This document shows positions 1 through 8,608 of a stretch of DNA of 64,000 nucleotides, piece after piece. The position numbers and the translations under genes were made by a program. Origin of the DNA: Bacillus_BD oryzisoli (GTDB taxonomy: Bacteria; Bacillota; Bacilli; Bacillales; Cytobacillaceae); NCBI RefSeq assembly GCF_036670025.1, contig NZ_CP137640.1, forward strand, positions 1,460,001 through 1,524,000, in the 5' to 3' direction. The notes below the pieces were generated by a model. The model was not told where the DNA came from and did no database searches. It saw nothing but the letters and a program-made list of their open reading frames with translations. Numbering within the stretch: the stretch's first letter is position 1; every line of letters starts with the position of its first letter.

Positions 1-1
1 A

Positions 2-337
2 ATGCTTACAGGCAGCGTATTAGCCGGTGCAATTTTATCTTCTGTCAGTGAAGAGGAATGGGAATGTCTCGAGCGTTTTTCCCATCATTTAGGTCTGGCG
101 TTTCAAATTCGTGATGATCTTCTTGATATTGATGGAGATGAAGAGCTAATCGGAAAACCGGTAGGAAGTGATGTAGGGAACCATAAAACGACCTATCCAT
201 CCTTGCTTGGCATAAAAGGAGCTCAGGATGAACTTTGGAAGCAGATTGAGTTGGCAAAGGATTACTTATTGAAAATAAATAAAGATACACAATTACTACA
301 GGAAATTACAGATTTAGTAGAAAATAGAAAGTATTAA
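2..337 (+). CDS. ispA: Polyprenyl (farnesyl) diphosphate synthase, C-terminal part
   Basis: The gene is cut by the window edge and only its last ~111 codons are present. It would condense IPP with allylic diphosphates to make FPP. The second aspartate-rich motif (DDLLD) that binds Mg-diphosphate is visible about 38 residues in, followed by the GKPVGSD and KTTYPSL blocks typical of the short-chain IspA family. The first in-window ATG is an internal Met, not the start. It lies directly upstream of dxs, as in Bacillus subtilis, so both belong to isoprenoid precursor supply. Confidence 0.93.
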   Translation: MLTGSVLAGAILSSVSEEEWECLERFSHHLGLAFQIRDDLLDIDGDEELIGKPVGSDVGNHKTTYPSLLGIKGAQDELWKQIELAKDYLLKINKDTQLLQEITDLVENRKY

Positions 338-379
338 CATAATCGTTCTTACATTAGGTTAATGTGAATTTTACGAGAG

Positions 380-419
380 AATACCGTTATCACTTTATAT
401 GTGCTAGCGGTTATTTTTT
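380..419 (+). terminator. Candidate terminator after ispA
   Basis: A stem AATACCG ... CGGTTATT with one bulged base is followed by a T run. The stem is short and the loop long (~21 nt), so this is only a fair candidate. The rest of the 338-602 gap shows no gene. Confidence 0.35.
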
Positions 420-602
420 CAATATTAGGCGGGAACTATACGCTTTTTACGAAAATCGTTTGGAAAATCCGTTCTGATAATGTAATCTAATGTTATATCG
501 AAATAACTGAACTGACTTGGACGTCATATCCTTTTTTGATTCGGGAAAAAGGTTCGACATGGTTTATGAAATAAATTGAAATGAAAGTGAGTGATCCACA
601 AA

Positions 603-2495
603 ATGGATCTATTAGATATTAAAGACCCCTCGTTTCTTAAGAAACTTTCTATTAAAGAATTGGAGGAACTAAGTAAGGAAATACGCCAATTTTTAATTAG
701 TAAGCTTTCTGTAACTGGCGGTCATATTGGCCCGAATCTTGGAGTGGTCGAATTAACCATTGCACTCCATAAAACGTTTAACAGTCCTAAGGACAAATTG
801 ATTTGGGATGTTGGACATCAATCATATGTCCATAAAATATTAACAGGCAGGGCAAAGGATTTTGATTCATTACGCCAATATAATGGGCTGAGTGGATTCC
901 CAAAAATGGCTGAAAGTGAGCATGATGTTTGGGAAACGGGTCATAGTTCAACCTCTTTATCGGCTGCCATGGGTATGGCAATCGCACGTGATATAAAAAA
1001 AGAGAAATCTTTTATAGTTCCGATTATTGGAGATGGGGCGCTTACAGGTGGTATGGCCTTAGAAGCCTTAAATCATATCGGCGATGAAAAGAAAAATATG
1101 ATTGTGATTTTGAATGATAACGAAATGTCCATTGCTCCCAATGTCGGTGCGCTTCATAGTGTACTCGGGCGGCTTCGTACTGCTGGAAAGTATCAGTGGG
1201 CGAAGGACGAACTCGAAATGCTGCTGAAGAAAATTCCTGCAGTAGGCGGAAAACTAGCATCAACGGCGGAACGCGTAAAGGATAGTTTAAAATATTTATT
1301 AGTTTCTGGTGTCTTTTTTGAAGAATTAGGCTTTACGTATTTGGGCCCTGTTGACGGACATAATTATGAAGATTTATTCGATAATCTTAACTATGCCAAG
1401 AAAACAGAGGGACCTATTTTACTTCATGTCCTGACTAAAAAAGGAAAAGGGTATGATCCTGCAGAAAGTGACCGTACGGGTAATTGGCATGGTACAGGAC
1501 CTTACAAAATTGAAACAGGTGATTTTCTTAAACCGGTTAACTCTCCGCCAGCTTGGAGTAAAGTTATTAGTGAAACAGTAAGAAGAATAGCAAGAGAAGA
1601 TGAGAGAATTGTTGCGATAACACCTGCTATGCCGGTTGGATCGAAACTGGAGGGATTTGCATCTGAGTTCCCAGACCGGATGTTTGATGTGGGAATTGCA
1701 GAACAGCATGCGGCGACAGTCGCGGCAGGTCTGGCAACGCAAAAGATGAAACCATTTTTGGCCATTTATTCGACATTCTTACAAAGAGCGTATGATCAAG
1801 TGGTCCATGATATCTGCCGTCAAAATCTAAATGTATTTATTGGAATTGATCGTGCTGGACTTGTTGGAGCGGATGGTGAAACCCATCACGGAGTATTTGA
1901 TATCGCTTTTTTACGACATCTGCCAAATATCGTAATCATGTCTCCTAAGGATGAAAATGAAGGTCAGCATATGGTTTATACCGCACTCCAATATGATGCT
2001 GGTCCGATTGCCTTAAGATTTCCGCGTGGAAATGGTCTTGGTGTCCCAATGGATGAGACATTTAAGGAGATTCCAATTGGATCTTGGGAAGTATTAAAGG
2101 AAGGCCATGATGCCGCCATTCTAACCTTTGGAACGACAATCCCGATGGCAATGGAAGCTGCTGCCCGATTAGAGAAGCAGGGAAGTTCAGTTAAAGTTAT
2201 CAATGCTCGCTTTATTAAGCCGTTAGATAATAAATTATTAACTTCCATTCTTCAATTAAATATCCCGATTTTGACGATTGAAGAGGCAGTACTGCAAGGT
2301 GGATTTGGAAGTGCCGTGCTGGAATTTGTTCATGACAATGGATTTCATGATACAGAAATCTGCCGTATGGGTATCCCTGACCAATTTATTGAACATGGAA
2401 GCGTCAAAATTTTATGGGAAGAAATTGGCTTAACAACAGAAGAAGTAGTTAAGAAAATTAATACGATGGTTATAAAAAAACAAAAAAGGGCATGA
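603..2495 (+). CDS. dxs: 1-deoxy-D-xylulose-5-phosphate synthase
   Basis: DXS condenses pyruvate with glyceraldehyde 3-phosphate, the first step of the MEP isoprenoid route, in the cytoplasm with thiamine diphosphate. The 630-residue product has the TPP-binding GDGALTGG near residue 143 followed by the N of NDN, the EQHAA block near 366 of the pyrimidine domain, and the transketolase C-terminal domain. An in-frame GTG at 591 gives four extra residues, but the protein family begins MDLL.I.DPSFLK, which fits ATG 603. The stop is three bases before the next gene, so the two are probably co-transcribed. Confidence 0.97.
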   Translation: MDLLDIKDPSFLKKLSIKELEELSKEIRQFLISKLSVTGGHIGPNLGVVELTIALHKTFNSPKDKLIWDVGHQSYVHKILTGRAKDFDSLRQYNGLSGFPKMAESEHDVWETGHSSTSLSAAMGMAIARDIKKEKSFIVPIIGDGALTGGMALEALNHIGDEKKNMIVILNDNEMSIAPNVGALHSVLGRLRTAGKYQWAKDELEMLLKKIPAVGGKLASTAERVKDSLKYLLVSGVFFEELGFTYLGPVDGHNYEDLFDNLNYAKKTEGPILLHVLTKKGKGYDPAESDRTGNWHGTGPYKIETGDFLKPVNSPPAWSKVISETVRRIAREDERIVAITPAMPVGSKLEGFASEFPDRMFDVGIAEQHAATVAAGLATQKMKPFLAIYSTFLQRAYDQVVHDICRQNLNVFIGIDRAGLVGADGETHHGVFDIAFLRHLPNIVIMSPKDENEGQHMVYTALQYDAGPIALRFPRGNGLGVPMDETFKEIPIGSWEVLKEGHDAAILTFGTTIPMAMEAAARLEKQGSSVKVINARFIKPLDNKLLTSILQLNIPILTIEEAVLQGGFGSAVLEFVHDNGFHDTEICRMGIPDQFIEHGSVKILWEEIGLTTEEVVKKINTMVIKKQKRA

Positions 2496-2498
2496 AAA

Positions 2499-3344
2499 AT
2501 GAAAAGTAAGAAAGAACGTGTAGATGTTTTATTGGTCGACCAAGGCTTGTTTGAAACAAGAGAAAAAGCCAAAAGAGCCGTTATGGCGGGAATTGTCTAT
2601 TGTGAAGAAACACGTCTAGACAAACCTGGAGAAAAAATTTCCGCAGACTCTAAGCTTACTGTGAAAGGTAAAACACTCCCCTATGTCTCGAGGGGCGGTC
2701 TCAAATTAGAAAAGGCATTACAGGTCTTTGAGGTAGATATTAAAGATAAAATTTTGCTTGATATCGGTGCTTCAACAGGAGGGTTCACCGATTGTGCCCT
2801 CCAAAATGGAGCAGCTATGTCCTATGCAGTAGATGTCGGTTATAATCAATTGGCATGGAAGCTTAGGCAGGATGAACGGGTTGTTGTCATGGAAAGGACG
2901 AATTTTCGTTATGTTACTCCAAGTGACTTTCCTTTAGGAATGCCGAACTTTGCCTCTATAGACGTTTCATTTATTTCCTTAAAGCTGATACTACCTGTTC
3001 TAAAAACATTGTTAGTTCCTGGCAGTGATGTGGTGGCACTAGTCAAGCCGCAGTTTGAGGCAGGTAGAGAGCAGGTTGGTAAAAAAGGGATTGTCAGAGA
3101 TCCAAAAGTCCATGAAAGTGTCATTGGATCGATGATCGATTTCTCCCTCCAGTTAGGCTTTGATGTTAAAAACCTATCCTTTTCTCCAATAACTGGGGGA
3201 GAGGGAAACATCGAATTTTTGCTACACGTATGTTGGTCTGGTCAAAAGGAGCAGGGAGAAAATGAATTAAAGATAACTCCCATGGATGTTGTCGAAAATG
3301 CACATACCAAATTAAAAACGAAAGAAAAACAAGAGAATGAATAA
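2499..3344 (+). CDS. tlyA: TlyA-family rRNA methyltransferase (YqxC)
   Basis: The 281-residue protein has an N-terminal S4 RNA-binding domain (about 1-65, ending at the YVSRGGLKLEKAL block) and an FtsJ/RrmJ-like SAM-dependent methyltransferase domain with motif I DIGASTGGFTD near residue 88. TlyA proteins 2'-O-methylate rRNA in mycobacteria; the Bacillus homologue is less well defined, so the substrate here is inferred. It follows dxs after three bases and precedes argR, the conserved Bacillus order. Confidence 0.9.
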   Translation: MKSKKERVDVLLVDQGLFETREKAKRAVMAGIVYCEETRLDKPGEKISADSKLTVKGKTLPYVSRGGLKLEKALQVFEVDIKDKILLDIGASTGGFTDCALQNGAAMSYAVDVGYNQLAWKLRQDERVVVMERTNFRYVTPSDFPLGMPNFASIDVSFISLKLILPVLKTLLVPGSDVVALVKPQFEAGREQVGKKGIVRDPKVHESVIGSMIDFSLQLGFDVKNLSFSPITGGEGNIEFLLHVCWSGQKEQGENELKITPMDVVENAHTKLKTKEKQENE

Positions 3345-3431
3345 TTATTCATTCTCTTTATTGAGAAAGAAGACAAAATCAGCTAAGATAAGAGGGATAG
3401 ATTGAACGGGAACGGTACAAGAGGTGAGAGA

Positions 3432-3881
3432 ATGACTAAAGGCCAACGACATATTAAAATTCGCGAGATCATAACAAATAATGATATTGAGACACAGGAC
3501 GACTTAGTCGCAGCGCTTAAAAATGCAGGATATAATGTGACACAAGCAACCGTTTCACGGGATATTAAAGAACTTCATTTAATAAAGGTTCCTTTAACCG
3601 ATGGACGTTATAAATATAGTCTTCCTGCTGATCGGCGATTTGATCCGCTGCAAAAATTAAAAAGAAATTTAATTGATGCCTTTGTTCGAATTGATTCAGC
3701 CAGTCATCTTCTAGTTATGAAAACTCTGCCGGGTAATGCTATGGCTATTGCAGCTTTAATAGATCATCTCGAATGGGATGAAATATTAGGAACCGTAAGT
3801 GGAGATGACACGATATTAATTATTTGCCGAACCGAAGAAGATACAGAAACCATTTCAAATCGTTTTCTTGAATTGCTTTAA
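3432..3881 (+). CDS. argR: Arginine repressor ArgR/AhrC
   Basis: A 149-residue ArgR. The N-terminal winged helix carries the ATVSRDIKELHL recognition helix. The C-terminal hexamerisation and arginine-binding domain shows the GDDT block near residue 125. It represses arginine biosynthesis and activates catabolism when arginine is bound. ATG 3432 is preceded by an AGAGGTGAGAG ribosome site; an upstream in-frame extension to 3402 lacks family support. The stop codon lies inside one arm of a perfect 15-bp inverted repeat. Confidence 0.96.
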   Translation: MTKGQRHIKIREIITNNDIETQDDLVAALKNAGYNVTQATVSRDIKELHLIKVPLTDGRYKYSLPADRRFDPLQKLKRNLIDAFVRIDSASHLLVMKTLPGNAMAIAALIDHLEWDEILGTVSGDDTILIICRTEEDTETISNRFLELL

Positions 3882-4063
3882 CTTCATTCAGCAGACCTGG
3901 GATTTGATAAGTGCTGTAATGTGAGATAGTTATCTATTTTAGAGTGGAGTTCAAACATTGGCTGAATGAAGTTAAGCCTCCGGCGGATGCCACGGATTTT
4001 TAAAGGAAATTTATCGAGCAAGCTCGATAAAATCCGGGCGCAAATTCACCAAGGCGAATTTGA
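3878..4063. repeat. Structured intergenic repeat with 15-bp inverted ends
   Basis: TTAACTTCATTCAGC (3878-3892) is repeated exactly inverted at 3961-3975. After it come nested hairpins: CGGATTTT (3993) with AAAATCCG (4029), ATCGAGC/GCTCGAT around a 2-base loop (4013-4028), and CAAATTC/GAATTTG (4041-4062). This resembles short non-coding repeats scattered in Bacillaceae genomes. It has no U-tract, so it is not a plain terminator. No other copy is visible in this window. Confidence 0.6.
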
Positions 4064-4093
4064 TTAATGATTTGGATGAAAGAGGTGGAAGAC

Positions 4094-5785
4094 TTGCTAA
4101 GTGAATTATCGATTAGAAACTTTGCTATTATTGAAGCTCTTTCTATTTCATTTGAAAAAGGTTTGACCGTATTAACAGGGGAAACAGGTGCAGGCAAATC
4201 CATTATTATTGATGCTATTAATTTACTTGTTGGCGGAAGAGGTTCTTCTGATTTTGTCCGGCATGGTGAAGCCCGTGCCGAAATTGAAGGGCTTTTTCAA
4301 ATTGAGAAAGCCGCACATCCTGTACATACGAAAGCAAGTGAATTAGGGATTGAGATTGAAGATGAGATGATTGTTTTAAGACGTGAAATTTCAAAAAGCG
4401 GTAAAAGTGTTTGCAGAATAAATGGTAAACTGGTTACCATTTCAACACTGCGTGAAATTGGCAGCACATTAGTTGATATTCATGGACAGCATGAGCACCA
4501 GGAATTGATGGATGAATCCAGACATCTGTCACTCTTAGATCAATATGGAAAAAACAAAATCGCTTCTGCATTAGAGGAATATAGTAATATTTATCATGCC
4601 TATGAGCAAACGATCAGGAAATTAAAAAGTTTAAATGAAAATGAACAACAAATGGCCCATCGTCTTGATTTAATACAGTTTCAGCTTTCCGAAATCCAGC
4701 AGGCAAATTTGCAATTAAATGAAGATGAAGCGCTCTGGGAAGAGAAAAAACGTCTTTCGAATTTTGAGCGTATTTACGAGGCTGTTCATGCCAGCTATAA
4801 TGCCCTCCAAGGCGAACAAAAAGGGCTGGACTGGATTAGTCTTGTCATGAGTCAGATGGAAGAAGCAGCTGCTCTAAACCCGGAGTATCAAGGTCTTGCT
4901 GAATCGATCGCAAATAGTTATTATTTATTGGAAGATGCAGCAAAATCAATGAGATCGGAGCTAGACCATCTCGAATTCGACCCCGAACGATTAAGTATCA
5001 TTGAAGACAGATTGAATGAAATTAATCAGCTGAAACGAAAATACGGAAATTCAATTCAAGCCATTTTAGAATATGGGGCAAAAATTGAAGAAGAATTAGA
5101 AAAACTGCAAAATAAAGAAACACATATTGAGCAGCTGCAAAAAGAACTTCAATCCTTAAAAAAGGATTTAATGGTTGAAGGAAATGAACTAAGTAATTTA
5201 CGAAAGAAGTTTGCCAAAAAGCTAACTGATTCCATTCATGCTGAATTAAAAGAGTTGTATATGCAAAAAACCGTTTTTGAAGTACGCTTTGAAGGCGGGG
5301 AAAAATTTATTTCAAAAGCCGGATTGGATCATGTAGAATTTTATCTTTCTACAAATCCAGGTGAACCATTAAAGCCTTTATCAAAAATCGCCTCAGGTGG
5401 TGAGCTCTCTCGAATCATGCTCGCCTTAAAGAGTATTTTCTCCAAACATCAAGAGGTTACCTCCATTATTTTTGATGAAGTTGACACGGGAGTTAGCGGA
5501 AGGGTAGCACAAGCTATCGCCGAGAAAATTCATCATGTGTCTATCGATTCCCAGGTTCTTTGTATTTCTCATTTACCGCAGGTAGCTGCGATGGCGGATA
5601 CCCACTTATATATTGCGAAAGAAATGCAGGACGGCCGTACAAAAACAAAGGTTACACCGCTTAGCGAGGAAGAAAAAATTAAAGAAATTGGCCGTATGAT
5701 TTCAGGTGCAGAAATCACAGATTTAACAAAGGAACATGCAAAGGAATTACTGTTATTAGCACATAATAGTAAAGTTCTCCAATAA
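4094..5785 (+). CDS. recN: DNA repair protein RecN
   Basis: An SMC-like ATPase that gathers at double-strand breaks. The N-terminal half has Walker A GETGAGKS near residue 31. A long coiled coil spans about 150-365. The C-terminal half has the signature SGGELSR near 434 and Walker B IIFDEVDTG near 458. I choose the TTG at 4094, which gives MLSELSIRNFAIIE as in the family and has AGAGGTGG at a good distance. ATGs at 4067 and 4076 would put the Shine-Dalgarno inside the gene. The product is 563 residues, about normal length. Confidence 0.95.
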   Translation: MLSELSIRNFAIIEALSISFEKGLTVLTGETGAGKSIIIDAINLLVGGRGSSDFVRHGEARAEIEGLFQIEKAAHPVHTKASELGIEIEDEMIVLRREISKSGKSVCRINGKLVTISTLREIGSTLVDIHGQHEHQELMDESRHLSLLDQYGKNKIASALEEYSNIYHAYEQTIRKLKSLNENEQQMAHRLDLIQFQLSEIQQANLQLNEDEALWEEKKRLSNFERIYEAVHASYNALQGEQKGLDWISLVMSQMEEAAALNPEYQGLAESIANSYYLLEDAAKSMRSELDHLEFDPERLSIIEDRLNEINQLKRKYGNSIQAILEYGAKIEEELEKLQNKETHIEQLQKELQSLKKDLMVEGNELSNLRKKFAKKLTDSIHAELKELYMQKTVFEVRFEGGEKFISKAGLDHVEFYLSTNPGEPLKPLSKIASGGELSRIMLALKSIFSKHQEVTSIIFDEVDTGVSGRVAQAIAEKIHHVSIDSQVLCISHLPQVAAMADTHLYIAKEMQDGRTKTKVTPLSEEEKIKEIGRMISGAEITDLTKEHAKELLLLAHNSKVLQ

Positions 5786-5788
5786 ACT

Positions 5789-5819
5789 ACGGAAGCCGAT
5801 TGGCTTCCGTGTTTTTTTG
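5789..5819 (+). terminator. recN terminator
   Basis: A perfect stem ACGGAAGCC/GGCTTCCGT with a 4-base loop is followed by seven Ts. Confidence 0.9.
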
Positions 5820-5891
5820 TATTTTGAGGTCTCTTTTTTTTTATACTGCGATTTATTTCCTATGTGTACATTTTTTTTATTGACGGCTCGG

Positions 5892-5921
5892 TTATAAATG
5901 TGCTATTTGCAGGCAAAATTA
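5892..5921 (+). promoter_or_regulatory. Candidate forespore (sigma-F/sigma-G) promoter of spoIVB
   Basis: GGCAAAATTA (5912-5921) fits the sigma-F/G -10 pattern GGNRANAHTR fully. TTATA 15 bases upstream matches GYWTA at four of five places. B. subtilis spoIVB is transcribed in the forespore, so the site makes sense, but it is read by eye only. Confidence 0.45.
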
Positions 5922-5963
5922 ATGATGTAGCCATTAAGACGGGTTGGACTAGAAGCGAGGAGA

Positions 5964-7259
5964 GTGAATGTTTTGAGGAAAGACTTCTATAGAAAACTAA
6001 TTGGTGGAATTCTCCTTGTTTCATTAATTGCTATATGTTTTATGAAACCAGTTCAGGAATATCTTCATATTCCAAATCATATAACGCTATTTGAAGGTCA
6101 AAAGCTTGATTTATCTAAAGCGGTTCCAGTATCCGCTTTATCTTCGGATAATTCTATTGTTGCCCTTAGTCAAGATCATCAATCAGTCTCATTGCAGGCA
6201 AAAGAACAAGGGAAAAGTGAAATGTTTTTGGAACTTGCGGGTTTTCCGGTAAAAAAGGTTGATGTCAATGTTCTAAAGGATTTTAAAGTAATTCCTGGAG
6301 GCCAGTCAATCGGAGTAAAATTAAATACAATTGGTGTCCTCGTTGTCGGACACCATCAAGTGTCAACAGAGGAAGGAAAGGTATCGCCGGGTGAATTAGC
6401 TGGTATACAAGTAGGCGATATTATTACAGAAATAAATGGACAGAAAATCGAAAAAATGTCTGATGTGGCTCCCTTTGTTCAAGAAGCAGGGCAAAAAAAG
6501 GAGCCTCTAAAAATAATGCTTACAAGGGAAAATGGGAAGGTTGAAGCCGAGCTAATGCCGCAAAAAGAGAAAGGGGAAGAAAATTATAAGCTTGGATTGT
6601 ATATTCGTGATTCCGCTGCAGGAATTGGTACGATGACCTTCTATCATCCACAATCGAAAAAATATGGCGCATTAGGTCATGTCATTTCCGATATGGATAC
6701 AAAAAAGCCGATTGTTGTTGATGATGGGCAGATCGTAAAATCCACTGTCACTTCAATTGAAAAAGGCAGCAATGGGAATCCAGGGGAAAAATTAGCGCGT
6801 TTTTCATCTGATAAAGAAGTAATTGGAAATATCGAAAGAAACAGTCCATATGGTATTTTCGGCGAGTTAAATCATGGCATAAAAAATGGAATTATGGATG
6901 AGCCGCTTCCGATTGCTTTATCACATCAAGTAAAAGAGGGTCCGGCGCAAATATTAACAGTAGTTGAAGATGATGAAGTAAAGTTATTCGATATTGAGAT
7001 TGTTAGTACAATTCCGCAAAAATTCCCGGCAACAAAGGGGATGGTCATTAAGGTAACCGATCAAGAATTGCTTGGGAAGACTGGTGGAATTGTTCAAGGA
7101 ATGAGCGGCAGTCCAATCATACAAGATGGAAAGTTAATTGGGGCAGTTACACATGTATTTGTTAATGATCCAACCTCGGGATATGGTGTTCATTTGGAAT
7201 GGATGCTAAATGAGGCAGGAATCGATATTTACGAGAAGCAGCAGGAAAAGGCTTCATAA
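5964..7259 (+). CDS. spoIVB: Stage IV sporulation protein B, SA-clan serine peptidase
   Basis: SpoIVB is secreted from the forespore into the intermembrane space, where it cuts SpoIVFA and so starts pro-sigma-K processing. The 431-residue product has one N-terminal membrane segment (about 10-25), a PDZ domain (about 105-200), and the peptidase domain with H239 in GHVISD and S381 in GMSGSP, matching the known His/Ser of B. subtilis. GTG 5964 follows a GCGAGGAGA ribosome site. It sits between recN and spo0A as in other bacilli. Confidence 0.96.
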   Translation: MNVLRKDFYRKLIGGILLVSLIAICFMKPVQEYLHIPNHITLFEGQKLDLSKAVPVSALSSDNSIVALSQDHQSVSLQAKEQGKSEMFLELAGFPVKKVDVNVLKDFKVIPGGQSIGVKLNTIGVLVVGHHQVSTEEGKVSPGELAGIQVGDIITEINGQKIEKMSDVAPFVQEAGQKKEPLKIMLTRENGKVEAELMPQKEKGEENYKLGLYIRDSAAGIGTMTFYHPQSKKYGALGHVISDMDTKKPIVVDDGQIVKSTVTSIEKGSNGNPGEKLARFSSDKEVIGNIERNSPYGIFGELNHGIKNGIMDEPLPIALSHQVKEGPAQILTVVEDDEVKLFDIEIVSTIPQKFPATKGMVIKVTDQELLGKTGGIVQGMSGSPIIQDGKLIGAVTHVFVNDPTSGYGVHLEWMLNEAGIDIYEKQQEKAS

Positions 7260-7268
7260 AACAAAAAA

Positions 7269-7383
7269 GCGGAAGCGCCTGCTCAGCCTCAGGTATAGCA
7301 TAGGACGAGCCGTCAAGAAGGTTGCTCTTTAACCTTATTGACGGATTGGCTAGACCAAAGAGGGGCTAGGCGCTGGAGCTAGA
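7269..7383 (+). repeat. Dispersed palindromic repeat, copy 1
   Basis: A ~115-bp imperfect palindrome. It has outer arms AGCGCCT ... AGGCGCT and a strong inner stem CCGTCAAgAAGGTT/AACCTTaTTGACGG around 7310-7344. The same element lies reversed at 40872-40988, and its last 17 bp recur at the 3' end of bcd (13274-13290). It is non-coding and sits between the spoIVB stop and its terminator. Confidence 0.8.
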
Positions 7384-7390
7384 TTAAACG

Positions 7391-7418
7391 AAAAGGCGGG
7401 TGTCTTCCCGCCTTTTTT
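7391..7418 (+). terminator. Terminator between spoIVB and spo0A
   Basis: AAGGCGGG/CCCGCCTT stem with a 6-base loop and a T run; it closes the spoIVB unit after the repeat. Confidence 0.9.
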
Positions 7419-7436
7419 ACCGTAAAATAAAGATTT

Positions 7437-7444
7437 TTCGACAA
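7437..7444 (-). promoter_or_regulatory. Candidate 0A box (distal)
   Basis: TTCGACAA on the plus strand is the exact reverse complement of the Spo0A box TTGTCGAA. It lies about 235 bp upstream of the spo0A start, in a region where autoregulatory 0A boxes are expected. Confidence 0.55.
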
Positions 7445-7537
7445 ATTCACAAGAAAGCATCAAATTAAGTCGAAAACGTGAGAAAACAAAAGAAAAATAA
7501 TGATTTTAATGATTTATTTAGAAAAAATAAAAAATGA

Positions 7538-7564
7538 AAAGGATTTTCGGTTGCATTGTCGAAT
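7538..7564 (+). promoter_or_regulatory. Sigma-H promoter of spo0A with overlapping 0A box
   Basis: AAAGGATTT (7538-7546) fits the sigma-H -35 RnAGGAwww and GTCGAAT (7558-7564) fits the -10 RnnGAAT, with an 11-base spacer. An exact 0A box TTGTCGAA (7556-7563) covers the -10, so Spo0A binding would directly affect this promoter. This corresponds to the Ps promoter known in B. subtilis. Confidence 0.8.
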
Positions 7565-7678
7565 TTCTCATTTAGAATATAAATATATACAAAAAACATA
7601 ATGCTTTCGAACAAAGACGTTTTTCTTGCACGTTTAATATGGGATAATGAGAAATAAGGGATTAGGAGGAAACAAATA

Positions 7679-8470
7679 GTGAAAAAAATAAATGTATGTG
7701 TAGTTGATGATAATCGCGAACTAGTTAATTTGTTAGAGGAATTTATTGATTCTCAAGAAGATATGGAAGTAGCTGGTGTAGCTCATAATGGTCAAGATTG
7801 CCTTGATATGCTTGAAAATATAACGCCGGATGTTCTGGTTCTTGATATTATTATGCCGCACCTAGACGGACTTGCTGTGCTTGGGAAATTACGTGAAATG
7901 GATAAACAGCCTACTCCAAATGTTATTATGCTAACAGCATTTGGTCAGGAAGATGTGACGAAAAAAGCAGTGGAATTAGGTGCTTCTTATTTTATTTTAA
8001 AGCCATTTGATATGGAGCATTTAGCCAGCCATATTCGTCAAGTAAGCGGAAAGTCCACTTCCGTGTTAAGAAAACCAGCAACCGGAGGCTATCGGACTCA
8101 AACAGAAGCGAAGCCAAAAAATCTGGATGCAAGTATTACAAGTATTATTCATGAGATCGGCGTACCTGCGCACATTAAAGGATATATGTATTTAAGAGAA
8201 GCCATTTCCATGGTATATAATGATATTGAATTATTAGGCTCGATCACAAAAGTTTTATATCCAGATATTGCAAAAAAATATAATACAACTGCAAGCAGGG
8301 TTGAGCGTGCCATCCGCCATGCTATTGAAGTAGCTTGGAGCAGAGGTAATATTGAATCTATTTCTTCTTTATTCGGCTACACAGTCTCTATGACAAAAGC
8401 AAAGCCAACCAATAGTGAGTTCATTGCCATGGTTGCGGATAAGCTGCGCCTGGAGCATCGAGCTTCTTGA
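7679..8470 (+). CDS. spo0A: Sporulation master response regulator Spo0A
   Basis: Spo0A, phosphorylated by the phosphorelay, switches cells to sporulation. The 263-residue product has a receiver domain with acidic pocket D10-D11, phospho-acceptor D56 in VLDIIMP, the T of LTAFG and K of ILKPFD. It is followed by the highly conserved effector domain (from about 145) with the recognition helix TASRVERAIRHAIEVAW. The start is GTG with AGGAGG eight bases upstream, as in B. subtilis. It is monocistronic between two terminators. Confidence 0.98.
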   Translation: MKKINVCVVDDNRELVNLLEEFIDSQEDMEVAGVAHNGQDCLDMLENITPDVLVLDIIMPHLDGLAVLGKLREMDKQPTPNVIMLTAFGQEDVTKKAVELGASYFILKPFDMEHLASHIRQVSGKSTSVLRKPATGGYRTQTEAKPKNLDASITSIIHEIGVPAHIKGYMYLREAISMVYNDIELLGSITKVLYPDIAKKYNTTASRVERAIRHAIEVAWSRGNIESISSLFGYTVSMTKAKPTNSEFIAMVADKLRLEHRAS

Positions 8471-8493
8471 AAGGGCTAGAATTATGATTTGAA

Positions 8494-8560
8494 AAAAGGT
8501 CTGATTTCATTTAATCCGGATATATATACAATACCGGAATGAATGAAATTAGACCTTTTA
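8494..8560 (+). terminator. spo0A terminator (large hairpin)
   Basis: AAAAGGTCTgATTTCATT ... CCGG pairs with CCGG ... AATGAAATtAGACCTTTT. The arms are long (over 20 paired bases) with an interior loop; the T tract is formed by the 3' arm itself. Confidence 0.75.
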
Positions 8561-8608
8561 TTTAGGAATCGGTTAAATAGAAAAGTCCTTTATTGGAGGG
8601 AATCTATA

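Noticed and set aside
1042..1263. Minus-strand frames opposite dxs, 73-107 codons
   Set aside because: Shadow frames of a highly conserved gene, with no initiation signals.
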